Part shown: in pieces, positions 45,523-53,583 of the stretch
Layout of the letters: every line of letters begins with the position of its first letter
Position numbering within the stretch: position 1 is the stretch's first letter
Assembly: GCF_907163265.1 (NCBI RefSeq)
Contig: NZ_CAJQUM010000001.1
Location: forward strand, 1,612,001-1,676,000
Origin: Georgfuchsia toluolica
GTDB lineage: Bacteria > Pseudomonadota > Gammaproteobacteria > Burkholderiales > Rhodocyclaceae
DNA: 64,000 nucleotides
Direction: 5' to 3'
Made by a program: the position numbers and the translations under genes
The notes under the pieces: generated by a model
The model's input: only the letters and a program-made list of their open reading frames with translations
The model's database searches: none
What the model was told of the DNA's origin: nothing

Positions 45523-45601
45523 ATTATAGACACGACATTCGCCTCCCCCCTCCCCCCCCATTTCATAGGGGGGGCAAGACAGTGTTTGAAGGCCTAGGAT
45601 G
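45523..45601. promoter_or_regulatory. C-run/G-run inverted repeat between the LAL regulator and usp-hemerythrin genes
   Basis: CCCCCCCC-ATTTCATA-GGGGGGG at 45553-45575. Rightward, the G run is followed by exactly 20 bp and TAGGAT (45596-45601), with the Usp-hemerythrin start at 45679. Leftward, a second C run (45546-45551) lies 17 bp from a perfect TATAAT (complement of 45523-45528), a probable promoter of the LAL regulator gene itself, which would allow autoregulation. Confidence 0.6.
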
Positions 45602-45678
45602 CGACACACGCAATGTCGGCAGACAGCTATTCAGGACAAGAGTCCTGCAAGCCGGTCGCCGTAGAAAAAGGGGTCGCC

Positions 45679-46686
45679 ATGTACCGTCACCTGTTAGTGC
45701 CAATTGACGAAACGGATTTGTCAACCGTAACCGTTGGCAATGCTGTCGAGTTAGCCCGCGCACTGGGGGCGCGCATTACCTTCTTCCACGCACAGATAAA
45801 TCGTTCCTCCTCATTCCTCATCAACGCCTCCGAGAACGCCGGCTACAATTTTCAAGAGCAGGCCGGCGAACTGCTGACCAAGGCCGAGGCGGCGGCGCAG
45901 GCACAGGGCGTTGCCTGTGCCGTTGCCAGCTCGGTCAGCGACAGTCTCTACCAGGCGATCATTGACGCTGCCGGCGAGGCTAATTGCGATCTCATCTTCA
46001 TGGCTTCGCACGGGCTCCGCAGCAACATGGGGATGACGTTGGGTTCACAAACCCTGCAGGTCCTGATGAATTCCGAAATACCCGTGCTGGTGTCATCAAC
46101 CAGGAACTTGCCGATACAGACACTGGCTATCGGCATCATTCGCAACGAGCATCGTTTGCTGGCAGAGGTCCTGCGTGCGTGGCTGCATCTCGGCAGCACC
46201 AGTATCGCCGCCGGTGGCGCGCCACTTGATCACCAGCTTTTGCGAGAAATGGTGCACTACATCAAGGCATTCCCAGTCGCCCTGCACCACCCCAAGGAGA
46301 CGGAATACCTGTTTGCCCGGCTGCGCGAACGAACCAACGAATTCGATGCCGAACTGGACGAACTGGAGCGCCAGCACGAGCGCGACCGCGAACTGGCCGA
46401 CGCACTGGCGGAATCGGTGGAAAGCTATTGCGCCGGCAAGCTTGGCGTCGCCGAACTCGACGCCGCCGTGAATCGTTATGCGCACTTCATGTGGGAACAC
46501 ATGGGCCGCGAGGAAGGAGTGATCCTGCCGGCCGCGCAACGCGAGTTAACCGACAACGACTGGAACGAACTGAACGAGGCGTTTTCGAAAAATGGCGATC
46601 CTCGATTCAGCGGCACTGCTGATGCGAACTTCCGGCAACTGTATTCCCGCATCGTCGCCCTGGTGCCATCACCTGACGGCAAATAA
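45679..46686 (+). CDS. Universal stress protein fused to hemerythrin-like (HHE) domain
   Basis: A 335-aa two-domain protein. Residues 1-141 are a UspA fold (MYRHLLVPIDETDLS, then DLIFMASHGLRSN, and IPVLVSS). Its ATP-binding G-2x-G-9x-G(S/T) signature is not clear, so nucleotide binding is uncertain. Residues 150-300 are a hemerythrin HHE domain with likely iron ligands His158, His203 or 204, Glu208, His233, His274 and Glu278. Such a domain could sense O2, NO or oxidants through a di-iron site. AAGGGG precedes the ATG at 45679. It is the first gene after the C-run/G-run site at 45553 and precedes the catabolic operon by 60 bp. Confidence 0.85.
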   Translation: MYRHLLVPIDETDLSTVTVGNAVELARALGARITFFHAQINRSSSFLINASENAGYNFQEQAGELLTKAEAAAQAQGVACAVASSVSDSLYQAIIDAAGEANCDLIFMASHGLRSNMGMTLGSQTLQVLMNSEIPVLVSSTRNLPIQTLAIGIIRNEHRLLAEVLRAWLHLGSTSIAAGGAPLDHQLLREMVHYIKAFPVALHHPKETEYLFARLRERTNEFDAELDELERQHERDRELADALAESVESYCAGKLGVAELDAAVNRYAHFMWEHMGREEGVILPAAQRELTDNDWNELNEAFSKNGDPRFSGTADANFRQLYSRIVALVPSPDGK

Positions 46687-46745
46687 GGAGTCCATCAGGA
46701 ATTACCAGCACGATCCTGGACTCAGGACCCACCAAGGAGAGCAAC

Positions 46746-47726
46746 GTGGCAAAAGCAATTCGTTTTCATGAAACCGGCGGCCCTGACGTCCTGCGAATGG
46801 AGGATGTCGAGGTTGGCGATCCCGGTCCCGGACAGGTTCGGCTGCGCCACCTCGCCGTCGGCCTTAACTTCGCCGATACCTATTTCCGCAGCGGCATTTA
46901 CCCCGTGCCGCTGCCTTCGGGGATGGGCGTCGAGGCGGCGGGAATTGTCGAGGCTGTCGGCGCGGGAGTCGATAACGTCGCCATCGGCGATCACGTGAGC
47001 TATACCGGCTTTCTCAACACCTTGGGTGCCTATTCCACCTCGCGCCTGATTTCGTCGGCGCCGCTGATCAAGCTGCCTGCCGGGATCAGCTGCGAAGTCG
47101 CGGCAGCGATGACCATGCGCGGCCTGACTTCGGCCTACCTGATGCGGCGCATATACGATTTCAAGGCGGGCGACAGCATTCTCCTTCATGCTGCCGCGGG
47201 CGGTGTCGGGCTGATCGTGTCGCAATGGGCCAAGCTGCTCGGCCTCACGGTGATCGGCACGGTGTCGACCGAAGAAAAGGCTGAGATTGCACGTGCCCAC
47301 GGTTGTGACCACGTCATCAACTACAGCCACGAGGACGTCGCGAAGCGAGCGCGCGAACTCACCGGCGGCACGGGAGTGTCGGTGGTGTTCGACAGCGTCG
47401 GCAAGAGCACCTTCATGAGCTCGCTCGATTCGCTCAGGCGGCGCGGCCTGATGGTCTGCGTCGGCACGGCCTCCGGCGGCATACCGCCGTTCGATCCGCA
47501 ATTGCTGGCCATCAAGGGATCGCTCTACCTGACTCGCCCGGCCCTCGCCGATTACATCGCCGATCCGGCAGAAAAGGCCGAACTCGCTGCCGAGGTCTTC
47601 GGCCATGTTGCCGCAGGCCGCATCCGTATCGACATCAATCAGCGCTACAAACTCAAGGATGCGGCACAAGCGCACCGCGATCTGGAATCGCGCAAGACCA
47701 CCGGTTCATCCATTTTCGTCATTTGA
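46746..47726 (+). CDS. Zinc-independent MDR oxidoreductase (NADPH:quinone reductase-like)
   Basis: A 326-aa medium-chain dehydrogenase/reductase of the quinone-reductase (QOR) class. It has the N-terminal catalytic fold (ETGGPDVLRMEDVEV; FADTYFRSGIYPVPLPSGMGVEAAGIV) and a Rossmann domain with the NADP motif AAAGGVGLIVSQWA (about 154-167). Zinc-ligand cysteines are absent, as in QOR. It would reduce a quinone or an enone. Start is GTG at 46746 after AAGGAG. Its stop is 17 bp before the dioxygenase gene. Confidence 0.9.
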   Translation: MAKAIRFHETGGPDVLRMEDVEVGDPGPGQVRLRHLAVGLNFADTYFRSGIYPVPLPSGMGVEAAGIVEAVGAGVDNVAIGDHVSYTGFLNTLGAYSTSRLISSAPLIKLPAGISCEVAAAMTMRGLTSAYLMRRIYDFKAGDSILLHAAAGGVGLIVSQWAKLLGLTVIGTVSTEEKAEIARAHGCDHVINYSHEDVAKRARELTGGTGVSVVFDSVGKSTFMSSLDSLRRRGLMVCVGTASGGIPPFDPQLLAIKGSLYLTRPALADYIADPAEKAELAAEVFGHVAAGRIRIDINQRYKLKDAAQAHRDLESRKTTGSSIFVI

Positions 47727-47743
47727 ATTCATCAGGAGAAAAA

Positions 47744-48601
47744 ATGCGCATCGCACAAATGACCTGCGCCATTGGCGCCGAACTGCTCGATGTCAATCTT
47801 GGCGACGCCGTTCGCAACGACGATCTGTTCAATGAAATCTACGCGGCATTGCTGAAGTACAAGGTGCTGTTCCTGCGCGACCAGAACCTGGATCGTCTGT
47901 CGCGCAAGGACCACATGGCCTTCGCCCGGCGTCTCGGCCAACTCGAGGATCACCCGATGGCACCTTCGCATCCCGATGCTCCGGGCCTGGTCCAGATCTA
48001 CAAGAACCCGGACAGCCCGATCGATCGCTACGAAAATGCCTGGCATTGTGATGGAACATGGCGTGACACCCCCGCGATGGGGTGCGTGCTGCGCTGCATT
48101 GAGTGCCCGCCGGTCGGGGGCGACACGATGTGGGCCAACATGGCCTTGGCCTACGAGAAGCTACCCGCCGATGTAAAGGCGGAAATCGCCGACCTGTGGG
48201 CCAACCATAGCTTCAACAGTTCGTTCGCCGCGGCGATGCCCCAGGAACAGCGCTTGGCGATGCGGGCGAAACATCCCGATGCGGAGCACCCGGTGGTGCG
48301 CACTCACCCCGAAACGAAAGAGAAGATCCTGTTTGTCAATGCCTTCACCACGCATTTCGTCAACTACCACACCAGAGATCGGGTGCGCTACGGCCAGGAC
48401 TACAACCGTGTTGGACAGGATCTTCTGCAATACCTGATCGGCCAGTCGGAAATCCCCGAGTACCAGGTGCGCTGGCGCTGGCAGCCATACAGCGTGGCGA
48501 TCTGGGACAACCGCGCTACCACGCACTACGCCGTAATGGACTACCCGCCCTGCCACCGCAAGATGGAACGCGCCGCAATCATCGGCGACAAGCCGTTCTG
48601 A
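47744..48601 (+). CDS. TauD/TfdA family 2-oxoglutarate-dependent dioxygenase
   Basis: A 285-aa non-haem Fe(II) dioxygenase. The iron ligands are His101 and Asp103 (WHCDGTW) and His260 (NRATTHYAV), and an Arg near 271-275 would bind 2-oxoglutarate. Members hydroxylate taurine, 2,4-D, alkyl sulfates, carnitine precursors and similar acids, often cleaving a C-S, C-O or C-N bond. Length and motifs are complete. AGGAG precedes the ATG. Placed before the BKACE gene, it may make or release the keto-acid substrate of that enzyme; this is inference. Confidence 0.92.
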   Translation: MRIAQMTCAIGAELLDVNLGDAVRNDDLFNEIYAALLKYKVLFLRDQNLDRLSRKDHMAFARRLGQLEDHPMAPSHPDAPGLVQIYKNPDSPIDRYENAWHCDGTWRDTPAMGCVLRCIECPPVGGDTMWANMALAYEKLPADVKAEIADLWANHSFNSSFAAAMPQEQRLAMRAKHPDAEHPVVRTHPETKEKILFVNAFTTHFVNYHTRDRVRYGQDYNRVGQDLLQYLIGQSEIPEYQVRWRWQPYSVAIWDNRATTHYAVMDYPPCHRKMERAAIIGDKPF

Positions 48602-48664
48602 TGTGCACATGTCAATAGATTATTTTTACAACCCCGCAAGATATCGATAGATAGGAGCAAGAAA

Positions 48665-49729
48665 ATGAATTTCACGGATGGTTCCCTGTTCCCCGAAAAC
48701 CAGCAGAAGCTTGTCATCACCGCCGCCCCCTATGGCCCTGAGTGGATGCCGGCGGACTTTCCCGAGGATATTGCCGTAAGCATGGAAGCCCAGATCCAGA
48801 AGGCCGTCGATTGCTATAACGCCGGTGCCACGGTATTGCATGCCCATGTCCGTGAACTGGACGGCAAAGGCTCCAAGCGCTTGTCCAAGTTCAACGAATT
48901 GCTGGCCGGAATCCGGGCCCGCGTGCCGGACTTGATCCTGCAAGTCGGCGGCTCCATTTCCTTCGCTCCGGAGAATGAAGGCGATGTCGCCAAGTGGCTG
49001 TCGGACGACACGCGCCACATGCTCGCCGAACTGAAACCGGCACCTGACCAGGTCACGATTGCCATCAACAGCAACCAGATGAACGTGGTCGAACAGATGT
49101 GCGCCGCCGACATTGCCGGCACCTCGCTGGCCGATCCGGACAACTACCGCGCCTACCGCGAGATGACTATCCCCGCCGGTCCGGAGTGGGTGGAGGAGCA
49201 CATCAGGCGTCTGTCGAATAACAAGATCCAGACCCATTTCCAATTGGCCAACATTGCGCAACTGGAAACCGTGGAGCGCATGATGCGTCGCAATGTCTGC
49301 AACGTGCCCCTGATAGTGACCTGGGTGGCGATTGGCGGTGGTTTCGAGGCGCCAAATGTCTACAACCTGGCGAATTTTGTTCGTGCCTGCCCAGATGGCT
49401 CGGTGTTGACACTTGAGACCTCGATGCTAAATGTGCTGCCGCTCAACATCATGGCCATCGCCATGGGCCTGCATGTACGCTGCGGGATCGAGGACAATAT
49501 CTGGACGCAACGTCGCGATCGCAAGATGGGTTCAGTCGAGCAGATCGAGCAACTGGTGCGGCTCTCCCGTGAGTTCGGCCGCGATGTGGCCAATGGCAAG
49601 GAAGCGCGCGAAATCTACAAGATCGGCACGTTCTACAAGGATGCCGACGAAACGCTGGCGATGAACGGCTTTGCACCTAACCGCAAGCCGGGGCAGAAGG
49701 GTTTCACGCAGCTGGCCCGTGCGACGTAA
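48665..49729 (+). CDS. Beta-keto acid cleavage enzyme (BKACE, DUF849)
   Basis: A 354-aa enzyme of the 3-keto-5-aminohexanoate cleavage (Kce) family. It condenses a beta-keto acid with acetyl-CoA and releases acetoacetate plus a new acyl-CoA. The zinc-binding HAH of VLHAHVRE (His59, His61), VTWVAIGGGF, and the C-terminal MAIAMGLHVRCGIEDNIW with a catalytic Glu are present. The substrate side chain cannot be read from sequence. The operon ends with an acetoacetyl-CoA synthetase that would use the acetoacetate. AGGAG lies before the ATG. Confidence 0.92.
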   Translation: MNFTDGSLFPENQQKLVITAAPYGPEWMPADFPEDIAVSMEAQIQKAVDCYNAGATVLHAHVRELDGKGSKRLSKFNELLAGIRARVPDLILQVGGSISFAPENEGDVAKWLSDDTRHMLAELKPAPDQVTIAINSNQMNVVEQMCAADIAGTSLADPDNYRAYREMTIPAGPEWVEEHIRRLSNNKIQTHFQLANIAQLETVERMMRRNVCNVPLIVTWVAIGGGFEAPNVYNLANFVRACPDGSVLTLETSMLNVLPLNIMAIAMGLHVRCGIEDNIWTQRRDRKMGSVEQIEQLVRLSREFGRDVANGKEAREIYKIGTFYKDADETLAMNGFAPNRKPGQKGFTQLARAT

Positions 49730-49787
49730 GACGAGCAACAATGAAGCATGCGGGCGGCATCTTCCGCCCAGTTTCCAGGAGGTCACA

Positions 49788-51086
49788 TTGACTAAACTAT
49801 CCGTCGCGCAGGCACAAGAGCCGATCGGCAAAATCGCAGAAACTTCGCGCGCGTTCGCTTGGCTGGTGTTCGCCCTAACCATCGGCCTGCTGCTGTCCGA
49901 CTACATGTCGCGCCAGGTAATCAATGTCGTCTTTCCGCTGCTCAAGGCGGAATGGTCGCTCAGTGACAAGCAGCTCGGCCTGCTTGGCGGCATCGTGCCG
50001 CTGATGGTCGGCATCCTCACCGTACCGCTGTCCTTCCTCGCCGACCGACTCGGCCGCGTGCGCAGCATCGTCCTCATGGCCGCACTGTGGTCGCTGGCGA
50101 CCCTGGCGTCGGGCATGGCCCAGGGCTACGGCGAAATGCTGATGGCGCGTACGGTAATCGGCCTCGGCGAAGCCGCCTATGGCAGCGTCGGGCTGGCGGT
50201 GATCTTCAGCGTTTTCCCTGTGCACTGGCGCTCCACGCTCAGCGGAATATACGGCGGCGCAGCGTTGCTGGGGGCCGTGATCGGCCTCGCCATCGGCGGC
50301 AAGCTGGCGGCGGCGCTGGGCTGGCGGGGCGCCTTCGACTTAATTGCGGTGTTCGGCTTCATCCTGGTCGGCCTGTACATGACCTTCGTGCGCGAAGCCA
50401 AGCTCGGGCAGACAACCACTTCGCGTCGGGCCGAGCTGGGCGGGCTGAACCGGCGCGACCTCGTCGCCGCGCTGTTCAAGACCCCGTCAGTGCTTTACAC
50501 CTACCTCGGCAGCGGTGCGCAGTTGTTCATCACCGGTGCGCTGATCGTGTGGACCCCCACCTACTTCGGTCGCTACTACCATTTGCCGACCGAAAAGGCG
50601 GCGATAATGGCAGCGGGTTTCATCCTCATGTCCGGGCTGGGCATGGGCATCTGCGGCAATATCGCCGATCGCCTGGCACGCAACCATCCGAGCCGCAAAC
50701 TGCTCGCCTGCATCGTCTATTCCATCCTGTCGTTCTTCCTCCTGGCGCTCGCCTTCCGCCTGCCGCCCGGCCCGGCGCAACTGGTGTTGCTGGGCTTCGG
50801 CATCTTTGTCAGTTCGGGCACCTGGGGTCCCACGACGGCCGTCGTCGCCAACCTGACGCCGATGGCGATGCACTCGACCTCGATGGCGGTCCTGACGCTG
50901 ATCAATAACCTGCTCGGCCTCTTCCCCGGACCCTTCGTCACCGGCCTGCTGTCAGACAAGCTAGGCCTCGACGTGGCGTTCCAGTGGATGCCGCTGGCGT
51001 GCATCGTCTCCACCGTGGCCCTGACCATGGCCTGGCGCCACTATGACGCTGACCTGTTGCGCAAGCGGACGCAAGCCGCTCGATGA
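49788..51086 (+). CDS. MFS transporter
   Basis: A 432-aa major facilitator with twelve hydrophobic segments. The MFS signature between TM2 and TM3 is FLADRLGRVRS (about residue 85), and a basic cytosolic linker (REAKLGQTTTSRRAELGG) lies between the halves. The TTG at 49788 is taken as start because a perfect AGGAGG lies 5 bp upstream; the upstream ATG frame overlaps the BKACE gene and is rejected. It probably imports the substrate of the operon, an organic acid; this is inferred from position only. Confidence 0.9.
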   Translation: MTKLSVAQAQEPIGKIAETSRAFAWLVFALTIGLLLSDYMSRQVINVVFPLLKAEWSLSDKQLGLLGGIVPLMVGILTVPLSFLADRLGRVRSIVLMAALWSLATLASGMAQGYGEMLMARTVIGLGEAAYGSVGLAVIFSVFPVHWRSTLSGIYGGAALLGAVIGLAIGGKLAAALGWRGAFDLIAVFGFILVGLYMTFVREAKLGQTTTSRRAELGGLNRRDLVAALFKTPSVLYTYLGSGAQLFITGALIVWTPTYFGRYYHLPTEKAAIMAAGFILMSGLGMGICGNIADRLARNHPSRKLLACIVYSILSFFLLALAFRLPPGPAQLVLLGFGIFVSSGTWGPTTAVVANLTPMAMHSTSMAVLTLINNLLGLFPGPFVTGLLSDKLGLDVAFQWMPLACIVSTVALTMAWRHYDADLLRKRTQAAR

Positions 51087-51098
51087 AAAATCGCTACA

Positions 51099-51665
51099 AT
51101 GACAAAACAATACTTCACTCCGGCCCTGCTGTTCGTTCCCGGTTTGCGCGACCATGTCGAAGACCACTGGCAGACTCTGTTTGCGCGCAAGGTGCCGGGG
51201 TCCCGCATCGTGCCGCCGCTGGAAGCCGACAAGCTCTCCCGGGATGCCCGCGTTGAAGCACTGCAAGCCGCATTGAGCAGCATTGACGGCCCCGTCGTAC
51301 TCGTCGCCCACAGCGCAGGCGTGATGATCACCGTGCATTGGGCGCAGAAATATTCACGCCCCATTCACGGTGCCCTGCTCGCCGCGCCAGCCGATCTCGA
51401 AAACCCTATGCCCCAAGGCTACCCGCAGGCGGAGACGCTTGCGGAACACGGCTGGCTGCCGATACCACGCAAGCCGCTACCCTTCCCGAGCATCGCCGCC
51501 GCCAGCACCAACGACCCGCTCGGCAAGTACGAGCGCATCGAGCGGATGGCGCGAGACTGGGGCAGCCGCCTGGTCAACGTCGGCGCCGTCGGACACCTCA
51601 ATCCGGCGGCCGGCTATGGCGAATGGCCGCGCGGCGAGGAGCTGGTTCGCGAACTGCTGATATGA
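51099..51665 (+). CDS. RBBP9/YdeN-type alpha/beta hydrolase
   Basis: A 188-aa serine hydrolase. The nucleophile elbow is AHSAG (about residues 69-73, with Ala in place of the first Gly). The acid is probably in STNDPL and the base His in VGHLNP near the end, the order seen in RBBP9/YdeN proteins. These are small esterase-like enzymes whose substrates are mostly unknown. It starts 12 bp after the MFS gene and is within the plus-strand operon. Confidence 0.9.
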   Translation: MTKQYFTPALLFVPGLRDHVEDHWQTLFARKVPGSRIVPPLEADKLSRDARVEALQAALSSIDGPVVLVAHSAGVMITVHWAQKYSRPIHGALLAAPADLENPMPQGYPQAETLAEHGWLPIPRKPLPFPSIAAASTNDPLGKYERIERMARDWGSRLVNVGAVGHLNPAAGYGEWPRGEELVRELLI

Positions 51666-51687
51666 CGCGGATCGGAATCTTGCCAAC

Positions 51688-52896
51688 ATGACCTCAAACC
51701 CTCCGGGGTCCATGGTGCTCGTGCTGCTCCTGTCCGTAATGGGTCTGCTGAATTCGTTCGGTTCGGACATGCTGCTGCCCGCCCTGCCGCAGATTGGCAG
51801 CAACCTGTCGGCTTCGCCTTGGGAGACGCAGCAGGTTGTCTCCCTGTTCTTCCTCACCTGTGCCCTGATGTCGCTCTGGCATGGAGCGCTGGCAGATGCC
51901 TGGGGGCGGCGGCGGGTCATCATCGGCGCCCTGCTGGTTCTGATGCTGGCCGCGCTGGCCAGCGCCTACTGCAGCGACATTCGCCAGCTCTGGATATTGC
52001 GCGCCATTCAAGGCATGGCTGCGGCCGCGGGCATGGTCGTCAGCCGCGCCATCGTGCGCGACCGGCACGACGGCCTGGCAGTACAGCACCTGCTCAGTCG
52101 CATCTCCCTGCTCCAGACCATCGCCTTTGTCCTGGTGCCAATTCTTGGAGCCTCGATCACCGTCGCCTGGGGCTGGCGTGCCCTGTTCCTGACCTTCGCC
52201 GGCATCTGCCTGGTGATTATCGTCATCTACTGGCGCTGGCTACCGGAAACCCTGTCCGGCGCACGGCGCCAGCCCTTGCGCCCCATGGCGCTGGTTCGCA
52301 GCTATCTGGGCGTTCTCGGCTCTGCCTCGTTCATGCGCCTCACCGCCGCGCACGTCGCCAACTGGGTGAGCATGGTCGCCTACGTCGTTGCCGCACCGGT
52401 TTTGGTGATGCGCCATCTCGGACTGGACGCGACCCACATCTACCTCGTCTTCGGTCCGCTGGCGCTGGGCATGGTGTTCGGTTTCTGGCTGTTCGCACGC
52501 ATCGCTGGCCGCCATGGGCCCGAAGGCACCCTGATGCTGGCCTACGGCATCCTCGGCGTCGGTACCCTGCTCAACGTCGGCCTGGCCATGGCCCTGCCGC
52601 CCGGGCTGATTCATTTCCTGCCGCTGTTCGTCTATGCGATCGGCATGTACATCGCCGTACCGCTGCTGCTCGGCCTTGGCCTGGAGCCGATGGGCAACCG
52701 GGCAGGCGTTGCCTCATCCTGCCAGATGTTTCTGCAGCACGGAACCAGCGCGCTGGTCGCCGGACTGCTCGTGCCCCTGCTCTGTGATTCGCTGGCCCAT
52801 CTTGCCCTTGGCGTGGCCTGCCTGACTGCCGCCGGCACCATCAGCCTGCTCTGGGAAAGGCAAGCGATCCGTCACGCCGTTACCGCGCCTGCATGA
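51688..52896 (+). CDS. MFS transporter, Bcr/CflA-like
   Basis: A 402-aa drug/metabolite exporter-type major facilitator with twelve hydrophobic segments. Near the N-terminus it has SFGSDMLLPALPQIGSNL followed by LMSLWHGALADAWGRRRVII, a pattern typical of Bcr/CflA family efflux proteins. The end overlaps the DsbA-like gene by 4 bp (ATGA). With one importer-like and one exporter-like MFS, the operon may both take up substrate and expel intermediates. Confidence 0.88.
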   Translation: MTSNPPGSMVLVLLLSVMGLLNSFGSDMLLPALPQIGSNLSASPWETQQVVSLFFLTCALMSLWHGALADAWGRRRVIIGALLVLMLAALASAYCSDIRQLWILRAIQGMAAAAGMVVSRAIVRDRHDGLAVQHLLSRISLLQTIAFVLVPILGASITVAWGWRALFLTFAGICLVIIVIYWRWLPETLSGARRQPLRPMALVRSYLGVLGSASFMRLTAAHVANWVSMVAYVVAAPVLVMRHLGLDATHIYLVFGPLALGMVFGFWLFARIAGRHGPEGTLMLAYGILGVGTLLNVGLAMALPPGLIHFLPLFVYAIGMYIAVPLLLGLGLEPMGNRAGVASSCQMFLQHGTSALVAGLLVPLLCDSLAHLALGVACLTAAGTISLLWERQAIRHAVTAPA

Positions 52897-53546
52897 ACGC
52901 GCAACTGACCGTCGAGGTTTATTTCGACCTGATCTGTCCCTGGTGCCTGATCGGCTCACGCAATCTGCATGCGGCGCTGGCCGAGCTCCGCAGCCTTGAA
53001 CCGGGCATCGACGCCGAGATTCTCTGGCATTCCGTGCCCCTGCTGCCGGACATCCCGAATGGCGGCGTCCCCTACGACGAGTTCTATCTGCGCCGCCTGG
53101 GCAGCCGCGAGGCCATCGCCGCCCGCCGGGCACAGGTGCAGGCGACCGCCCGTAATGCCGGCCTGGCCATCCAGTTTGACCGCATCCGGATGATGCCCAG
53201 CACGCTGCCGGGCCACCGCCTGATCGCCGCCGCGGCCGCGCGCCAGCTACCGCTCGACGCATTGATCGACCGCTTGTTCGTTGCCTATTTCCTCGAGGGT
53301 CAGGATATCGGTAGCCTCGAGGTGCTCACCCGCATCGGCAGCGAATATGGTCTCGATGCCGACACTGTCGCCGACTGTTATAACGGCCGCGCCGGCCAGG
53401 ATTTCCTCACTACCGGCACGGCCCGCCATGCCGTCAATGGCGTGCCTTTCTACGTCATCAATCGCCGTTTTCCCGTTTCCGGCGCCGTTTCGGCAGCCGT
53501 TCTGCTCGATGCCGCCCGTAAGTCGCTGGTGCTTGCCCCTCACTGA
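52893..53546 (+). CDS. DsbA family (FrnE-like) oxidoreductase
   Basis: A 217-aa thioredoxin-fold protein without signal peptide, hence cytoplasmic. The active site is FDLICPWCLIGSRNL, with CPWC near residues 16-19. The helical insertion and the cis-Pro region GVPFYVINRRFPVSGA near 187-202 match the FrnE/2-hydroxychromene-2-carboxylate isomerase branch. Its likely roles are thiol-disulfide exchange or glutathione-dependent isomerisation. Its ATG overlaps the MFS stop, so the pair is translationally coupled. Confidence 0.9.
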   Translation: MNAQLTVEVYFDLICPWCLIGSRNLHAALAELRSLEPGIDAEILWHSVPLLPDIPNGGVPYDEFYLRRLGSREAIAARRAQVQATARNAGLAIQFDRIRMMPSTLPGHRLIAAAAARQLPLDALIDRLFVAYFLEGQDIGSLEVLTRIGSEYGLDADTVADCYNGRAGQDFLTTGTARHAVNGVPFYVINRRFPVSGAVSAAVLLDAARKSLVLAPH

Positions 53547-53583
53547 TCCGACATTCCTCCGACTCATCCTCCAGAGAACAGAC

